Shown: piece by piece, positions 24,582 to 36,933 of the stretch | How positions within the stretch are numbered: position 1 is the stretch's first letter | Layout of the letters: every line of letters starts with the position of its first letter | DNA from: Numida meleagris | Taxonomy: Eukaryota > Chordata > Aves > Galliformes > Numididae | Length of the DNA: 64,000 nt | Assembly: GCF_002078875.1 (NCBI RefSeq) | Contig: NC_034410.1 | Coordinates: 38,654,145-38,718,144, forward strand | Direction of reading: 5' to 3' | Notes under the pieces: model-generated | What the model saw: the letters and a program-made list of their open reading frames with translations, nothing else | What the model was told of the DNA's origin: nothing | Databases searched by the model: none | Program-made: the position numbers and the translations under genes

Positions 24582-26440
24582 GGAGGATGCACTCTTAGAG
24601 CTTGGTTTTACAAGACAGGTATGGCTTTGTATGAGCTACTATGCACACAATGTGTAAGCTCAGACCAAAGGCATACAAATGGGAAAAATTAGTAACAGAA
24701 GATAATCCACTCTGAGCAAATAAATAACTAGGGAAACCTCACTTAACGTAAGTTCTCTCTCCCACACAATGTCTCCTGTTGCAGATGTCTGTCTCCCATG
24801 TCCCTTTTTCTATTCATTCCTCCCACTCTTTTTGACAAAGATGGAATCTTCAAAGCCCAGCCACTTCATCATGGCTTGTGTTGCAGTAAAAAGAGAATGG
24901 AAGGTGAGTATAGACATTAAAAATATTACTGTCCTTAATTCTGCAAGATTCCTGTGTAACTGATATCAGCAAGGTCAATTAAAGAATATTGGGATTATTA
25001 CAATGTTATGAAACTAGATATGTTCCCCAAAGCAGGACTAGGATCAAGAGGCCAGTTTCTACCTTCCTGACTCCAGTGAAACTTCCACCAAACTTAGTGG
25101 ACAGTGAACAGTATTGTTCAGTAGGAGATGAAATCTCCTTTCCTCTCAATTTTGCCTGTTTTTCTTGCAGAACTCTTTCCGTGACAGTTTACAGACTTCT
25201 ACTGTGCTTCTACTGCCATGTGGGCCAGAACCCGGGACTTAAAATCAGCACAGCGATCACTCCACTCCCTAGTCACACTAATTTCTCCCTGCTACAAAAG
25301 GCTGGCAGTTACTGAATGCAGTAGAAGCCTCCAACAATGTGTTTCATTACTGTTTGAAGTTGATTACAGTCCTGGAGTTCTGTGTGGGGCTGACTCAGTT
25401 ACCTTTAAAATCAGACTGTGCTGAAGCAGAAGACTAAATTTATGTTGTAGGATTTGTCTTTTTCATTTAATTTTCTGTGTTAGACTGATCATTTACACTT
25501 TAAAGAATATTGACTCTGAAGAGTGAAAGAAGATTACTAAGACCTATTTAAATTAATCTTCAAAGCACAACATTGTTGCTTTTTTTTTCTGATAGATTTA
25601 GGACAGCAAGACTTCATATCACTTTCCCTGATAGTGCTCACCTATCTCCCAGTCTTCTCTTTGTCTTTCCTGTTTCCTCTCTTTCCAGAAGAGTTTGGTT
25701 GGCACTCCCATGCTGAAATGAGGACCAGGAAAGTTGACGTACAGGTGAAAGTTCCTTTCTGGCACTTACAAGTGGAGATACAAACTTCAGCCAAAGAATA
25801 GAATACGTAAATAACATTTTTAATCTCTTCAGGTAATCATAAGAGCAAAACTCACAAGAGGTATCAAGCTTTCCCCATATCTTTTCTTAATTGTTGTACT
25901 GCCTTGAAGTTATGTTACTTTCAACTTTTGTCTCTTAGCACAGGTCATCATCAGTAGATAATGCAACCAATTTTTACCTTCAGTGCTAGCCTGCTTGTGA
26001 TAAGCAAATCCTTAAAGTATTTTTTGTGACTTTGAGCTCATTTGATTTATTTTTTCAGTGTGTAAAATATGTTTTTCCTATTGACAGAGAGAACAATGAA
26101 AAACGTGGAACAGTAAAGTCAATGTTTTCAAAAGTAATCTCCAGTTTTTGATGTTCAAATTTGTGCACACTCAAATGCTGTTTTTTCAAAGCTGCTTGTC
26201 CACTGTAGCTCTGAGAAAAACCAGCAGCTACCCAAATCCTGGAGTCTGGAACTTCCCTCTTCTAGTCCAGCAATTCACACAGAATGATGCCCTTATCCTA
26301 CACATATATAACAAGTATGTTATTAATACAGATGTTTTAGGACAGAGCTTCTCGGATCAAAAGATCACTGTTTCATTGTTTTTCAGAATCAAACACACAC
26401 TGTCAAAATAAGCACTTGCATCCATATTTTGCAATACCAC
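24582..26440. other. Unique sequence, no gene seen
   Basis: AT-rich sequence with no recognised repeat. Short open frames (for example 24989-25315, 108 codons) have no family similarity that I can name. Confidence 0.4.
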
Positions 26441-26462
26441 CTAGAGGGAGAGCTCCCTCTAG
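26441..26462. repeat. 22-bp palindrome at a CR1 edge
   Basis: CTAGAGGGAG (26441-26450), a 2-nt centre AG, then CTCCCTCTAG (26453-26462). The two 10-bp arms are perfect reverse complements. The right arm is CR1 sequence on the minus strand, also seen in the copies at 29808-30598 and 55349-55599. The left arm is not what CR1 has at that place, so it looks like an inverted copy of the adjoining CR1 end. Confidence 0.8.
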
Positions 26463-26662
26463 ACCAGGTTGCTCAAAGCCCTGTCCAGCCTGGCCTTGGA
26501 TACTTCCAGGGAGGAGGCATCCACTGCCTCTCTGGGCAACCTGTTCCAGCATCTCACCACCATCACAGTAAAGAATTTCTTCTTAATATCTAGTCTAAAT
26601 CTATCATCTTCCAGTTTAAAACCATTTCCCTTTTCCTGTTGCTACCTGTCCTCATAAAAAAA
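26451..26662 (-). mobile_element. CR1 retroposon fragment lacking its 3' terminus
   Basis: Minus-strand CR1 tail region: CTCCCTCTAGACCAGGTTGC, then GGGCAACCTGTTCCAGCATC, then AAGAATTTCTTCTTAATATC and AAACCATTTCCC. It closely parallels 55430-55599. The last roughly 80 bp of CR1, including the ATTCTATG repeats, are missing on the left, where the palindrome at 26441-26462 sits. The right boundary near 26662 is gradual. A 62-codon frame reading over it on the plus strand is antisense and meaningless. Confidence 0.88.
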
Positions 26663-29600
26663 TAATGTCAAGTTGTGCTCATTAGCTCTTTGTAATAGGT
26701 CCACAATGTGCTGCATCTGAATGTTTTTCTGAATGTTATGTTCAACCCTATGAAATAGGTTAGAGTTAGATTATTAGATAAGATCACTTTAGTATCAGTA
26801 GATTAAGAACTTTTTTATGGTGCACAGATGGAAACTCTCTGTTATCAAGAACACTTCTAAGCTGTAAGAAAGTTCTTCCTTTTCTGAGTGCAGCTCACTA
26901 ACAGAAAACAAAACAAAACAAAACCATAACAAAACAAATACCGTACTGATTAGAGAAGTCCCAAGAATTCCACAGGCAGCTAGGCAGCTAGACATATACC
27001 TATATAAAATAGGTAAATTTACATCTGAATTGAAAAGAGTGAAATGCTGATTCGGTTAAATTCAGTAGCAAAACTTCTGCTCAATTTCTGTCATATTAGC
27101 TTTTCATTTGTCTTTACTCTGCTGCATTTAATGTACAATAAAGGCAAAAAGGAATGACTGAAGGACAAAAAGAAGAGAAGAACAGTGAACTCCCACAGTA
27201 CGCAAATATCCATATAAAATGAAGTTTTTAAACAGGTGACACCACAGCAGAAGCTAAACTTGAAACATGCCAAAAACTCCTGAGGAAGCAGAAGAACTTT
27301 TGGCTTTCCCACAGGATACCTCACTACACTCTTTGGAATTAGATGGAGGAAGATTTAGGTTCTCTGAGTCAGGAATCAATATGGGCTATTTCACCACGCA
27401 TTGTGCAATGCCATAAGGTGATGCTGGAGTGCAAATATGGAATAGTAATGCCAATACACTGGCACTGCTAACCAGTATGATGCTGGTGCATGAGATGCTG
27501 AAAAAAAACATAACAGCTTCTAAGAGGTGAAAGCAAGTAGAGGGAAGATTCTTTCTGAACTCAGCATTCCCCTCACCCTATCACATGACTTCACCGTCTG
27601 ATGATGGTTACTTCCTGGAAGCTGTCTGCACAAAAGAGGTGGGAAGAGAGACATATCAAAACAAAAGTAAAAATGCAAGACACAGGGCTGAGTTTTACAG
27701 TGTACCCATTGTTGGTTTTATTCTGTACCACTGAAGCTAACTAAAACTTCTATTGTTTCAGTAGAACAAAGCTGCAACAAAACTGAATACTTCTGAAGAT
27801 TTGATTCTTACAAGAAATGCAACTTAACTACTGCGAGGGCAGTATGAGTCTTTAATCAAAAAGCGAGGGATAACACTCTCTTTTCTTACTGCCAGTGAGT
27901 TACTTCTGAAAAGGAACTAATTCTCTGAAATAAGTAATCATAGTAAATCAGCACATTTGCTAGTCGAGGCAAAAAAAAAAGATCTTCTTTGCTGTCTGAC
28001 TCTAAATTCTTGAGACAATTACAGCAGTTTGCTATTTGCATGGAGAAAGTGTGGCTAGGGAGAAAAAAGACTTCCTCTCCAGAGGACACCTGTTCTGAGA
28101 AGCTCTGATAAATTGAATATGCATAGCACAGGAGAGGCACTTGCAAAGTGTTAAGTAAATCACCTAACAAGTAACAAGGGAAGAGGAAGAGCGGAAGGAT
28201 ACAAGACAGACAGACTGCAGGATAAATTAAAGCATACACAGAATGCCATAATGAATATGTACATCACTATTTAAGATATTTGATTTTTCTGCATTTGAGG
28301 CATGCATTTCTTTCACAGTTCCCATATGCAAATAATGATTTTGATTAATTTTTCCACAATTCCAACTTGATTGAAATGATAAAACAATTTTTATTTTAAT
28401 TCCTGTTCATTTCAGATCCAAAATGATTATATTTTCCATCTTTTCACATTTGTGACTTTTCAGAATTTGAGTGTTAAATTTCAGTATCTAATTCTGATTA
28501 TATTACTTCCATGCAGAAGTCATTTTAAAATGGTAAACTTTTCAGCTAAATGAAAATTCAGTTTGTCAAACAACTCAAATAATCTTACTACGTACAGCAG
28601 CATTTGGAAAAAATCAGAACACCGATAATACAGCCTGGGTTCGTTGTAATATCATAAAAAGTTATGCATGCCTTCTTAATTTTGTGGATGATAATGATAA
28701 TGACATGTTGAAATGAGACAAGACAGGAACAAGACTGATTTAAACATGATTGAGTTCACACCTGAGATGCTCTAATAGCTTGCCATCAGCCGAAAGAAGA
28801 GATCTGCTTCCCTCTTGCTCCACCAATACCAGTACCTCCCAACCCCATATCAGCTCTCCCAGATTTACAATCCCAACCTCTGGCAGCAGACCTGGAGCTA
28901 ATTTGATTCACAAATTAAGCATCGAACTGCTTTATATTTATAAAATACTTTTACTGCATAATTTTCTGTTGGTTCAGTGAGTTCAGTCACTGCAGCATGT
29001 GTTCAAAGGAACACCAGAGTTTGTACAGGGAAGGGAAAGGGTGCAAAGAGGCCAGCTTTGGGTGGAAGGCCAACTTCAAAATTTGGTGCCATTTCAGGCT
29101 CTTGCTGTCATTAATTGCTGTGGTCTGTTAAAAGACAACTCAGACCTAGAGCTAGTTTTCTTTTGTTCAATGTCTTCAGCAATTCCAACTCCTGCTAATC
29201 TCAGCAGGAACAGAGAGCAGACAGCCCTGGAAGGGTTGGGCAATCAGTGATTACACACATAAAACATCTACCCTGTCAGTTAGCAGCAAAGACACTGATG
29301 GAAGAACACCATACAATGCATTTTAAGTTCATCCATGTGCTATTTGTCCCACACTTATATGTGTGTGTCATTTGCATGTTATTTTAACAAAAAGTAATAT
29401 CTGTGCTTTTTTCAAGAGTAGATATGATTTGTTTTTGCTAGTAGTGTTCTTGTTCTCTGCTAGAGGAGCCCTAGCCAAACTGAGATTTATCATTAACTTC
29501 TCTTAAGCACAGTAGGTAGGCCAAAATTTTCACATATAACACCTACATTTAGCACCAAACTGACATGGAGGACTACATGACAGCAGGATTGCACTAGAAA

Positions 29601-29807
29601 CTTTTGCTGGTAAAGCAGCAGGTAACACAGAGTTGGTAAGAGGTGTGATTTTAGTGCAGCATCACTGAAGTCAGCATGAGTGCTAGCACAGACAGTTAAA
29701 AAATGCTTCTTGCCTGTAAAAGCTTATTTAATTCTGGGAATTGATATAAATGTCATGAAAAAAAATGTGTTTTACTAATAGATGTAAAGGTGGACATTCA
29801 TAGTGAT
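26663..29807. other. Unique AT-rich sequence, no gene seen
   Basis: No interspersed repeat or coding signature recognised. It includes an AAAAC-type A-rich patch at 26903-26939 and an A run at 27970-27979. The 117-codon minus-strand frame at 27886-28239 has a hydrophobic, low-information composition and no recognisable domain. Confidence 0.4.
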
Positions 29808-30598
29808 CTAAACCAAGTGCGAGGTCATGCACCTGGGTCGGAGCAATCCCAAACACAGATACAGGCTGGGTGGAGAATGGCTTGAGAGCAGCCCTGAGGA
29901 GAAGGATCTGGGGGTGTCAGCTGATGAAAGACTTAACATGAGCTGGCAACGTGCCCTTGCAGCCCAGAAAGACAGCTGTATCCTGGGTTGCATCAAGAGA
30001 AGTTGCATCAAGACCAGCAGTTCGAGAGAGGTGATCCTGACCCTCTACTCTGCTTTCATGAGACCCCACCTGGAGTACTGCATCCAGTTCTGGGGCCCCC
30101 AGCACAAGAAGGACATGGAGCTATTGGAGTGGGTCCAGCGAAGGGCCACAAAAATTATCATAGGGCTGTAGCACCTCCCCTACAAGGACAGGCTGAGAGA
30201 GCTGGGGCTCTTCAGCCAGGAGAAGAGAAGGCTCCGGGACCACCTTATAGCAGCCTGCCAGATCCTGAAGGGGGCCTACAGGAAAGCTGGGGAGGGACCT
30301 TTTATAAGAGCATGTAGCGACAGGGTGAGGGGAAATGCCTTTAAACTGGATGAGGGTATATTTAGACTAAATACTAGGAAGAAATTCTTTCCTGTGAGGG
30401 TGGTGAGACACTAGAACAGGTTGCCCAGAGAGGTTGTGGATGTCCCCATCCCTGGAAGCATTCAAAGCCAGGCTGGATAGGGCTTTGAGCAACCTGATCT
30501 AGAGGGAGGTGTCCTTGCCTATAGCAGGAGGGTTGGAATGAAATGATCTTAAAGGTCCCTTCCAACCCAAACCATTCTATGATTCTACGATTCTATGG
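29808..30598 (+). mobile_element. CR1 retroposon, 5'-truncated, 3' end complete
   Basis: About 790 bp, the clearest CR1 copy in the window. A 115-codon frame at 29827-30171 carries reverse transcriptase C-terminal strings ([55 protein letters not shown]) and stops at a TAG where the CR1 family reads glutamate (GLEHL becomes GL-stop-HL). Readable CR1 coding sequence continues afterwards with further breaks. The tail contains GGTCCCTTCCAACCC and ends with ATTCTATGATTCTACG and one more repeat at about 30598. It also contains a 15-bp duplication near 29989-30018 (GTTGCATCAAGA twice). The 5' truncation and the stops make it inactive. Confidence 0.94.
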
Positions 30599-33500
30599 CT
30601 GCACAGCTATGATCATGTCATGTCAGAAAGGCACATGTCTTGGACCGGGTCATATCATGGGAAAAGGGACTGGAGGGAAAATACATGATTAGCCTCAATG
30701 GCAAAAATACTACTAGTAGAAGCTGCATCTCCTAGGGAAGAATTCAGCAGTAGGACAACATCAACACTAAGTTTAAGCAGGAATGTGGCCTTAGGTGATG
30801 TCTTGCTGTCACAACCACTCCATAGACCTCAGGTACAGGAGAATCTGCAGAAGTTTTAGATGCTAAAATGTGATTATTTTGTGGCAAGTTTTAGGCATGC
30901 AAGCTTGGTCAATATGTTCTGAATAGCTGGAGTCCTAATTCCTAATTTTGTCCACAGCATATAGTCTGAGATACTTAAAGTATCTTCATTACATCACAAT
31001 AAATAAATGGATTGAAAGCTGAGCCCTACCCTGTGTGTGTGTGAGTGACAGAGATGAGAGATTAAGAGATATTTTCCTTATAAGTGTGAAGGAAAGCTTC
31101 CAAAATACCGCTTCACATAAACATCACGTTAAACCCTACTGCTGTCAGGGCTAATTGAAATTTACAGGATTGGTACTTGCAGTATTAACCGAGGAAATGT
31201 CAAGCTTCATTATTTCCAGTGAAGTCTGACAGTCTTGTCTTAACATTATAAAGTGTCAGTCTCTTTTCCCTTGATGACAAAGAAATACCATCTGCATTTC
31301 CTCACTCTATAAGGCTGAAGAGATATGAAAACAATTGCTATGGCCAGTATTTCACTGTCATAAGGAGTGTTATGGTCCAGTCAGTGCTGTTGTCTGGAAT
31401 ACAAAATGTAAATAACTAACTGTTATTTATTTAATGCTACAATTTCCACTTAGCAGAAACTGCACTACAGGTAACAATTTTAGCTAAAATAGTACCTAGA
31501 AGAGTCCTTTCTTCTTTTGTTTATAACTGGCTGGAAGAACTGATGTTAGCAAAATGCAGGCAAAGTAAAGGAATTTTTCATCCTCAGAGATTTGTGTTCG
31601 CCAAAAGCTTGTGTATGAAGTGGAGATTGTCTCCAGTACAAGCCCCCTCTACTGTATCAGGTTCTGAAGCACTGTCTGCAGGGAAGTCAAATACAAACTT
31701 CCTGCCATGGATATTAAACCCACTACTGGTCTCTCCATTGGCATCAGTGACAACCCTGCCTTGCTGAGATGTTTGTTGGGAAGATGCTCATTGGTAAGAA
31801 GAGATGAAAATTTATCCATGTTAACGAAAATCAATCCAAAACAAATGCTCAGATTCAGGAAGTTGCAATATAACTTTCTGACATTCCACTCAAAATTCCG
31901 CTGGCAGTCATCAGTTTCTGAAGGCCTGAGCAGGGACTCTGGCCCCCATGAATGGACAGTCTAAACCCTTAAAATCCATTCTCCCATAAAATAAATAATT
32001 GGAGGTAGCATTACATATGCAAAATGCCATTACCCACAAAAGCTTGTCACATTATTTGAGGAAATTTATCCAAAATTAAAGAAGTAGCAGCCATATTTTC
32101 TCAGTGAGAATCCAAGTACTAGGATTTTGCTCCTGAAAGCCCATGCATAGATCTGGCCCATAGGATATAGCCTTTGAAAACACTAAAATTCCACTTTACA
32201 CCAGCAATGCTTGCAACAGGGAAAGATTATTGTAGAGAAACAGAGAAGGGAGCAGTGTACCTACTAAGAGTGCCAACCAGTTAAGCCAAAATAAAGAGGT
32301 TTCACTACAGCTGCTTCTTTCTCTCCTTTTTTGTTCTGTTGTTACTTGGCTCAACTCCTTTTTCTCCAGTGTGAAACTGCAGTTGAGTGGGTCAACATAA
32401 AAACATTGAAAGAATTAGATTCAGTCAAATAGAGTTATGATTGGTTCCAGCAAGTAATATTTGTCTGTAACTAGGCCTTGTCAAGGCAGCACTAGATCCT
32501 CACAACATGAGGGGACTGAGAGACTTGGGCCTATTGCACCCTTCTGTGCACAATAATTGCTACAAAATGATTATCACCATCTATGGACTTGCAAAACAGA
32601 GTTCTTCAATGCAGCTGTCTGTACATGTGAGTATAAAACATCATAAACTAGCAGGCCAATTTACCACCATTCCATCAGATTACCTGAGGTAATTGTTAGC
32701 TGCAAGCTGTTCATCTTTTATTATTATTATGCTCAACAAACCAAAGCTTAATTAAGGTATTAATTTGAACATACATAGGCTAGCATCTATTCTCACATTC
32801 AATACATAAATGGCTAAAAGAATTAAAATCACTTATGTGATCATAAGTGCAACAGACCTCATGTCTCTCTCCATAAATATTCAGAATTTGTATGCTTTCA
32901 GACATTCAAAACATTCTTAACAAAAATGGATAAAGGGTCAGTGAGGACAAAAGATCATAAAAAGTTTCATGAATCTGAGAGGAAGAGCATTTTCCTGGTC
33001 TTCTCCCATCTCTATTCTTTTAACTCAAGTAGAAGCATGGAAACAAAGGTCAGTATTCACTGATCTAGATCCCATTGACGTAAGCTCTCTGTGACTACAG
33101 TGCTAATTGATAAAATTCTAAGTAAATTCTCTGATTAGAGTGATGAAAACAACATGGCACATTCAGCCTAATCCATTCATCCTCCTTGCCTGCAGACAGA
33201 TAGTGTTCAGAACTACACAGAACTATCTACTTGACATTCAGGTCCTTGTGACAGGAGAAATCAAGAAAAGATAAAAGTGTAAGCATATTAAAAAAAATGC
33301 ATAGTAAAGTTCTGTTCTGTTCTACAAGGAAAATACATTCATTTATATATGAAGATATTAAATAAAATTCTAGTTTATTTTCCCTCACGCAAGTTCTGCA
33401 TAGACTGTAGAACTTTGCTGCAAGAAGTGAGGGAAGCAAGAACCCACAACAAATTTCAATAAGAGACTGAAATTTATTAGATGGATATCAAGAAAATCCA

Positions 33501-35289
33501 GATATAACAAACTATAAAAATCTTAAAGAGTTGCTAAGCCTTGTTCATCGAAACTTAATCATTTGAGAGTAAGGACAACCTTAGTGTTGCCCACTGTTGT
33601 GTTCTAACTGCAGGTTTGAGATCTAGTAAAGCAATTTCTGTATTTCTTATTTGGCTGAGAGATTCATCATTCACATGCTTTCACACAAGCACATCCCTTT
33701 GCCAATAATAAAGTATTTTACAGCATTTGAAAAGTACCTGTAAGACAGGATTTACTGGCACATGCCTAATAACACCTTTTGCATCTGTTGGAAATATTTT
33801 TCAGGACATTAATGATTAAGGGTAAAATTACAGATTTCATATTGGCTAATAGCTTTAACTTTCTGCAGTCTTGAATACTGTTGATTTAGCAGCATTTAAT
33901 AGTATTCAGCTTTGAAACAGGTTGCAGTGTTACAATTACTAGATAATATTTAATAGCTAATACATTCACTGTAAACTACAGAGTTTAATAAAAAAAGCAC
34001 ACAAAACACGATCAAACAGCGCTTCTTAAGTATCTAAGTATCTCTGTAATGCTCACTTGTCATCTTTCCCTTTCTCCATCAATAACTTGGTAAATGCTGA
34101 TATATCAGTAAGTTACAGGAAAAAAAAACCCCACATGCTCAGGCTGGCAATTTCATTTTGTTAAAAGCAAGAAGTCCAGGCAGAGGATGAAGTCTATTTG
34201 CACTTGAAACAACAGAACAATTGGTTTGGAAAACAGAGCTTAATGTGTGAGCTGGCAGCTGTCCAAGTATCCCAGAAAGATATTCATTTTCTTTGCTTGA
34301 AGACTTCCCAGTCTCTTCCTGAATGCACTGTTTATTGCGACAAGCAAAAGCTGCACAATCTAACCTCTCACCAGGTCTGATGATCCTGTGTAGGAAACAA
34401 TTCTCACCTGAAAGGCCAGAAACAAGGGAATGCTTTTGTTGTCCACAAGATGTAATGCTTAATCATGTGTACAAATCAGCTGGGAGGTATATTTTCATTT
34501 ACTGTTTTTTACATACTTGCCTTCAACAACCATCCTCCATTTTCCTTTCATCCTCTTTCTTTAGTCCCCTCATTTGAGCGTCCACATTCCAGTGTGTTTC
34601 TGATCTCTGACTCTTGATAGGAATTTAAGCAAAACACTGTTTCTAGTTTTCCCTACCAGTGAATCTGATTGATTTACTAATGGATATTCCAATGATTTAT
34701 ACTTAATTCAGTTTCTATATTATTGACATTCTGAAATATTATTATTTGTCATAAACTCATCCATTTTTTGTTCACACATCCAATTCCAATACAACACAGA
34801 TTTTTGTCTTCTCCTGAAAGCTATGTATTAAGTTGAAAGAAATACCCTACATCTCCATTCTTGTGCACCTTAATTCATAGGGAATCATTTCCCAATAAAA
34901 GTAAAGAAAATAACTGTGTAAAAGTGTTATAGATGCTATTTGACTTCCAGTTAACTTGACCTGGCTGGAAGCCAATATGTCTAGTACGTCACTGACAGAG
35001 AGCAAATATCTAAGAGTCGCTTATAGATTGCATATGTTTTTCTTAACAACAAAAAAAGGTTTTGAAGAGGAGCAAGAGCAATATATGTGAAGCATATTTT
35101 TCTTTGATATTCCTTTGCCTAATGCTTTACTGTCTTCTTATGATTGAATAAGCTGAAACTTCTCAAGTTGGACAGCTGATGGGTGAGGACTGAATGGAGC
35201 TCATGATAACAATGGACAAGGTGAGTTTCAGAAAATCCCACACTATTCGATCTAGTTGTCACACCAAAAAATAGGAGATTAACCTAAAA
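30599..35289. other. Unique AT-rich sequence, no gene seen
   Basis: About 4.7 kb without a recognisable gene or repeat. A short GT run lies at 31034-31042. Open frames are all below 90 codons and show no family features. Confidence 0.4.
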
Positions 35290-35625
35290 AGAATTTTTTA
35301 AAGCACTTTTTATTTTTGAACAACAGAAATGAACTTCTGAAATCAACTGCCACTGCATGTTCAGGAGACAGAAAGCATTAACAGGTTCAAAGACGACTGG
35401 ACAAATTCACTGAAAACAGGTCATAAGCAGACACTAAAATAAATAGGTAGGGATGTTCTCTCTAACATCCCTTATCCAGCAGTTATTAGATGCTGAGAAA
35501 GTACAAAGGGAATGGATCACAGAGAGTAGCCAGGCTTGCACGTTGTTCCCAGGGAGTATCTGCTATTGTCATTGTTGGGGATGGAATACACTGGATAGAA
35601 AAATGAGATAAAAACTGCCATGCTG
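35290..35625 (+). mobile_element. Ancient CR1/L3-like LINE tail
   Basis: This block resembles the 3' end of old amniote CR1/L3 elements. Matching parts are AACAGGTTCAAAGACGACTGG then ACAAATTCACTGAAAACAGG, CAGTTATTAGATGCTGAG, and a terminal part reading TCTGCTATTGTC, then GATGGAATACACTGGATAG, corresponding to the CTGGACTAGATGG region of those elements. Similarity is patchy, which suits a copy much older than the avian CR1 copies elsewhere in the window. Boundaries are approximate. It could also be a heavily decayed ordinary CR1. Confidence 0.5.
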
Positions 35626-36366
35626 AATTAGATCATCACTAAAACCATAATCTGATCCTGATTTCTATATGCTTGTGCCATTCCCAGGACAACAGGGACC
35701 TCTCCAAATCAAAAACTCAAGGAATCCAAATAAACAGTAGTAAGATAGGCACAAGCCTGCAGAAACTACATAACATGCTTGCTGAAGACAGAATGTGTTT
35801 CCTCATTGTATGACAACATAATTTGTTGTTCCAATTTTATTTTTCCATTTATTTTTTAAACGACACATTTATAACTTTTAATAATGCATATATTCTATTG
35901 ATCTGGCAAGTTTAGTTAGTAGTGCTTTGAAGGAATAATGTACTCTCAACCTCAGATTAGACTTAAAAAGGTAAAGCAAATGTAACCCAATAAATGTTGT
36001 TTAATAACTTCCCTTTTTATTCCTCTGCTGGAAATCAATACATTGCTATGGTAATTCACCTATTTTATACTCAAATCAAAATAACATACAGACCCAGGAA
36101 AATTTCCTTCCATATAAAAGTGTTAAATTAGCAAGATGCCTTTACTATGATAATCAGAAGTACTTAAAGTTGACCCCAAAGCAAAAGCAATTGGGTCTCT
36201 GCCCTTTTTTGTTTCTTAATTATCTCTGGAGGGGATACAAAAAGTTGTCATTTTTTTCTTTTTTTTTTTTTCTGCATTAGAAACGAAGATGTTTTCTGCT
36301 TTAGATGACTTGAGACCTGAGACTTCACAAGACTCAAAATCAGAAGTGATCTGCAGAAGAGGGAAG
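35626..36366. other. Unique AT-rich sequence before the first solo LTR
   Basis: No gene or repeat seen apart from a T-rich tract at 36251-36271. Confidence 0.4.
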
Positions 36367-36371
36367 GATTC
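36367..36371. repeat. 5-bp target site duplication, left copy (GATTC)
   Basis: GATTC lies directly before the LTR start and is repeated exactly at 36929-36933 directly after the LTR end. A 5-bp duplication is the host DNA copied on retroviral integration. Confidence 0.9.
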
Positions 36372-36928
36372 TGTCATGGTTTTGTGATTTTCGGTTATTG
36401 GTATTCCACATCATAACATCATGTACTGTATGTACCTGGTTCTCAGAAGAGAAGGACTACTACATTCCCCACGGTACTTTGCTCCTCTGTTACCATTTCC
36501 AGCCGGAGGGAAAAGATAAAAACTTGCAGATCACGACACCTCGTCCCTTTTTCCGCCCGTCTCTCGTCCTGGCAGCACCTCGCTACCCAGCCATCTTATA
36601 GTCGGTAGCAGAGTAAGGCCTACCTTGATTTTGGACATTTTCTCTCACTGTATTGGATTTATCAGCTTAAATTGTAATTATATTGTATTATAGTGTGTTG
36701 TTTTGCATTCCGATATCTTATTTATATTGTATTATAGTGTGTTGTTTTGCATTCCGATATCTTATTTAGTAAATTAGTTTGTTTCTCCTCAGATTGTTGC
36801 TGCCGTTTTTGCTCTCAGGCCCATTTCCTTACCCTTTTTCCCTTTTCCCTTTTTCCCCAGGTGTGGGTCCATGGGTCCCCCGTCCCATTCATCACAGAAC
36901 CTGGCCGAACGCCCGTAAACCGTTGACA
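36372..36928 (+). mobile_element. Solo LTR of an endogenous retrovirus (copy 1)
   Basis: A 557-bp element beginning TGTCATGG and ending GTTGACA, so its termini form the 5-bp inverted repeat TGTCA/TGACA that includes the usual TG and CA ends. It is flanked by perfect GATTC duplications. A second copy of the same family is at 54265-54792, and the two are similar along nearly their whole length. No gag, pol or env sequence lies on either side, so this is a solo LTR left by recombination between the two LTRs of a provirus. The 5-bp duplication fits ERVL-like (class III) elements of birds, but the family name is not certain. Compared with copy 2 it has a 44-bp tandem duplication and lacks 15 bp that contain a TATAAAA box. 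Confidence 0.93.
36678..36765 (+). repeat. 44-bp tandem duplication inside the LTR
   Basis: Two near-perfect 44-bp units (36678-36721 and 36722-36765), each containing TATTGTATTATAGTGTG and GCATTCCGATATC. The related LTR at 54265-54792 has only one unit, so the duplication occurred in this copy or its immediate lineage. Confidence 0.92.
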
Positions 36929-36933
36929 GATTC
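36929..36933. repeat. 5-bp target site duplication, right copy (GATTC)
   Basis: Exact copy of 36367-36371 directly after the LTR end. Confidence 0.9.

Noticed and set aside
27886..28239. 117-codon minus-strand open frame with hydrophobic stretches
   Set aside because: It could be imagined as a small membrane protein, but there is no family signature or context.
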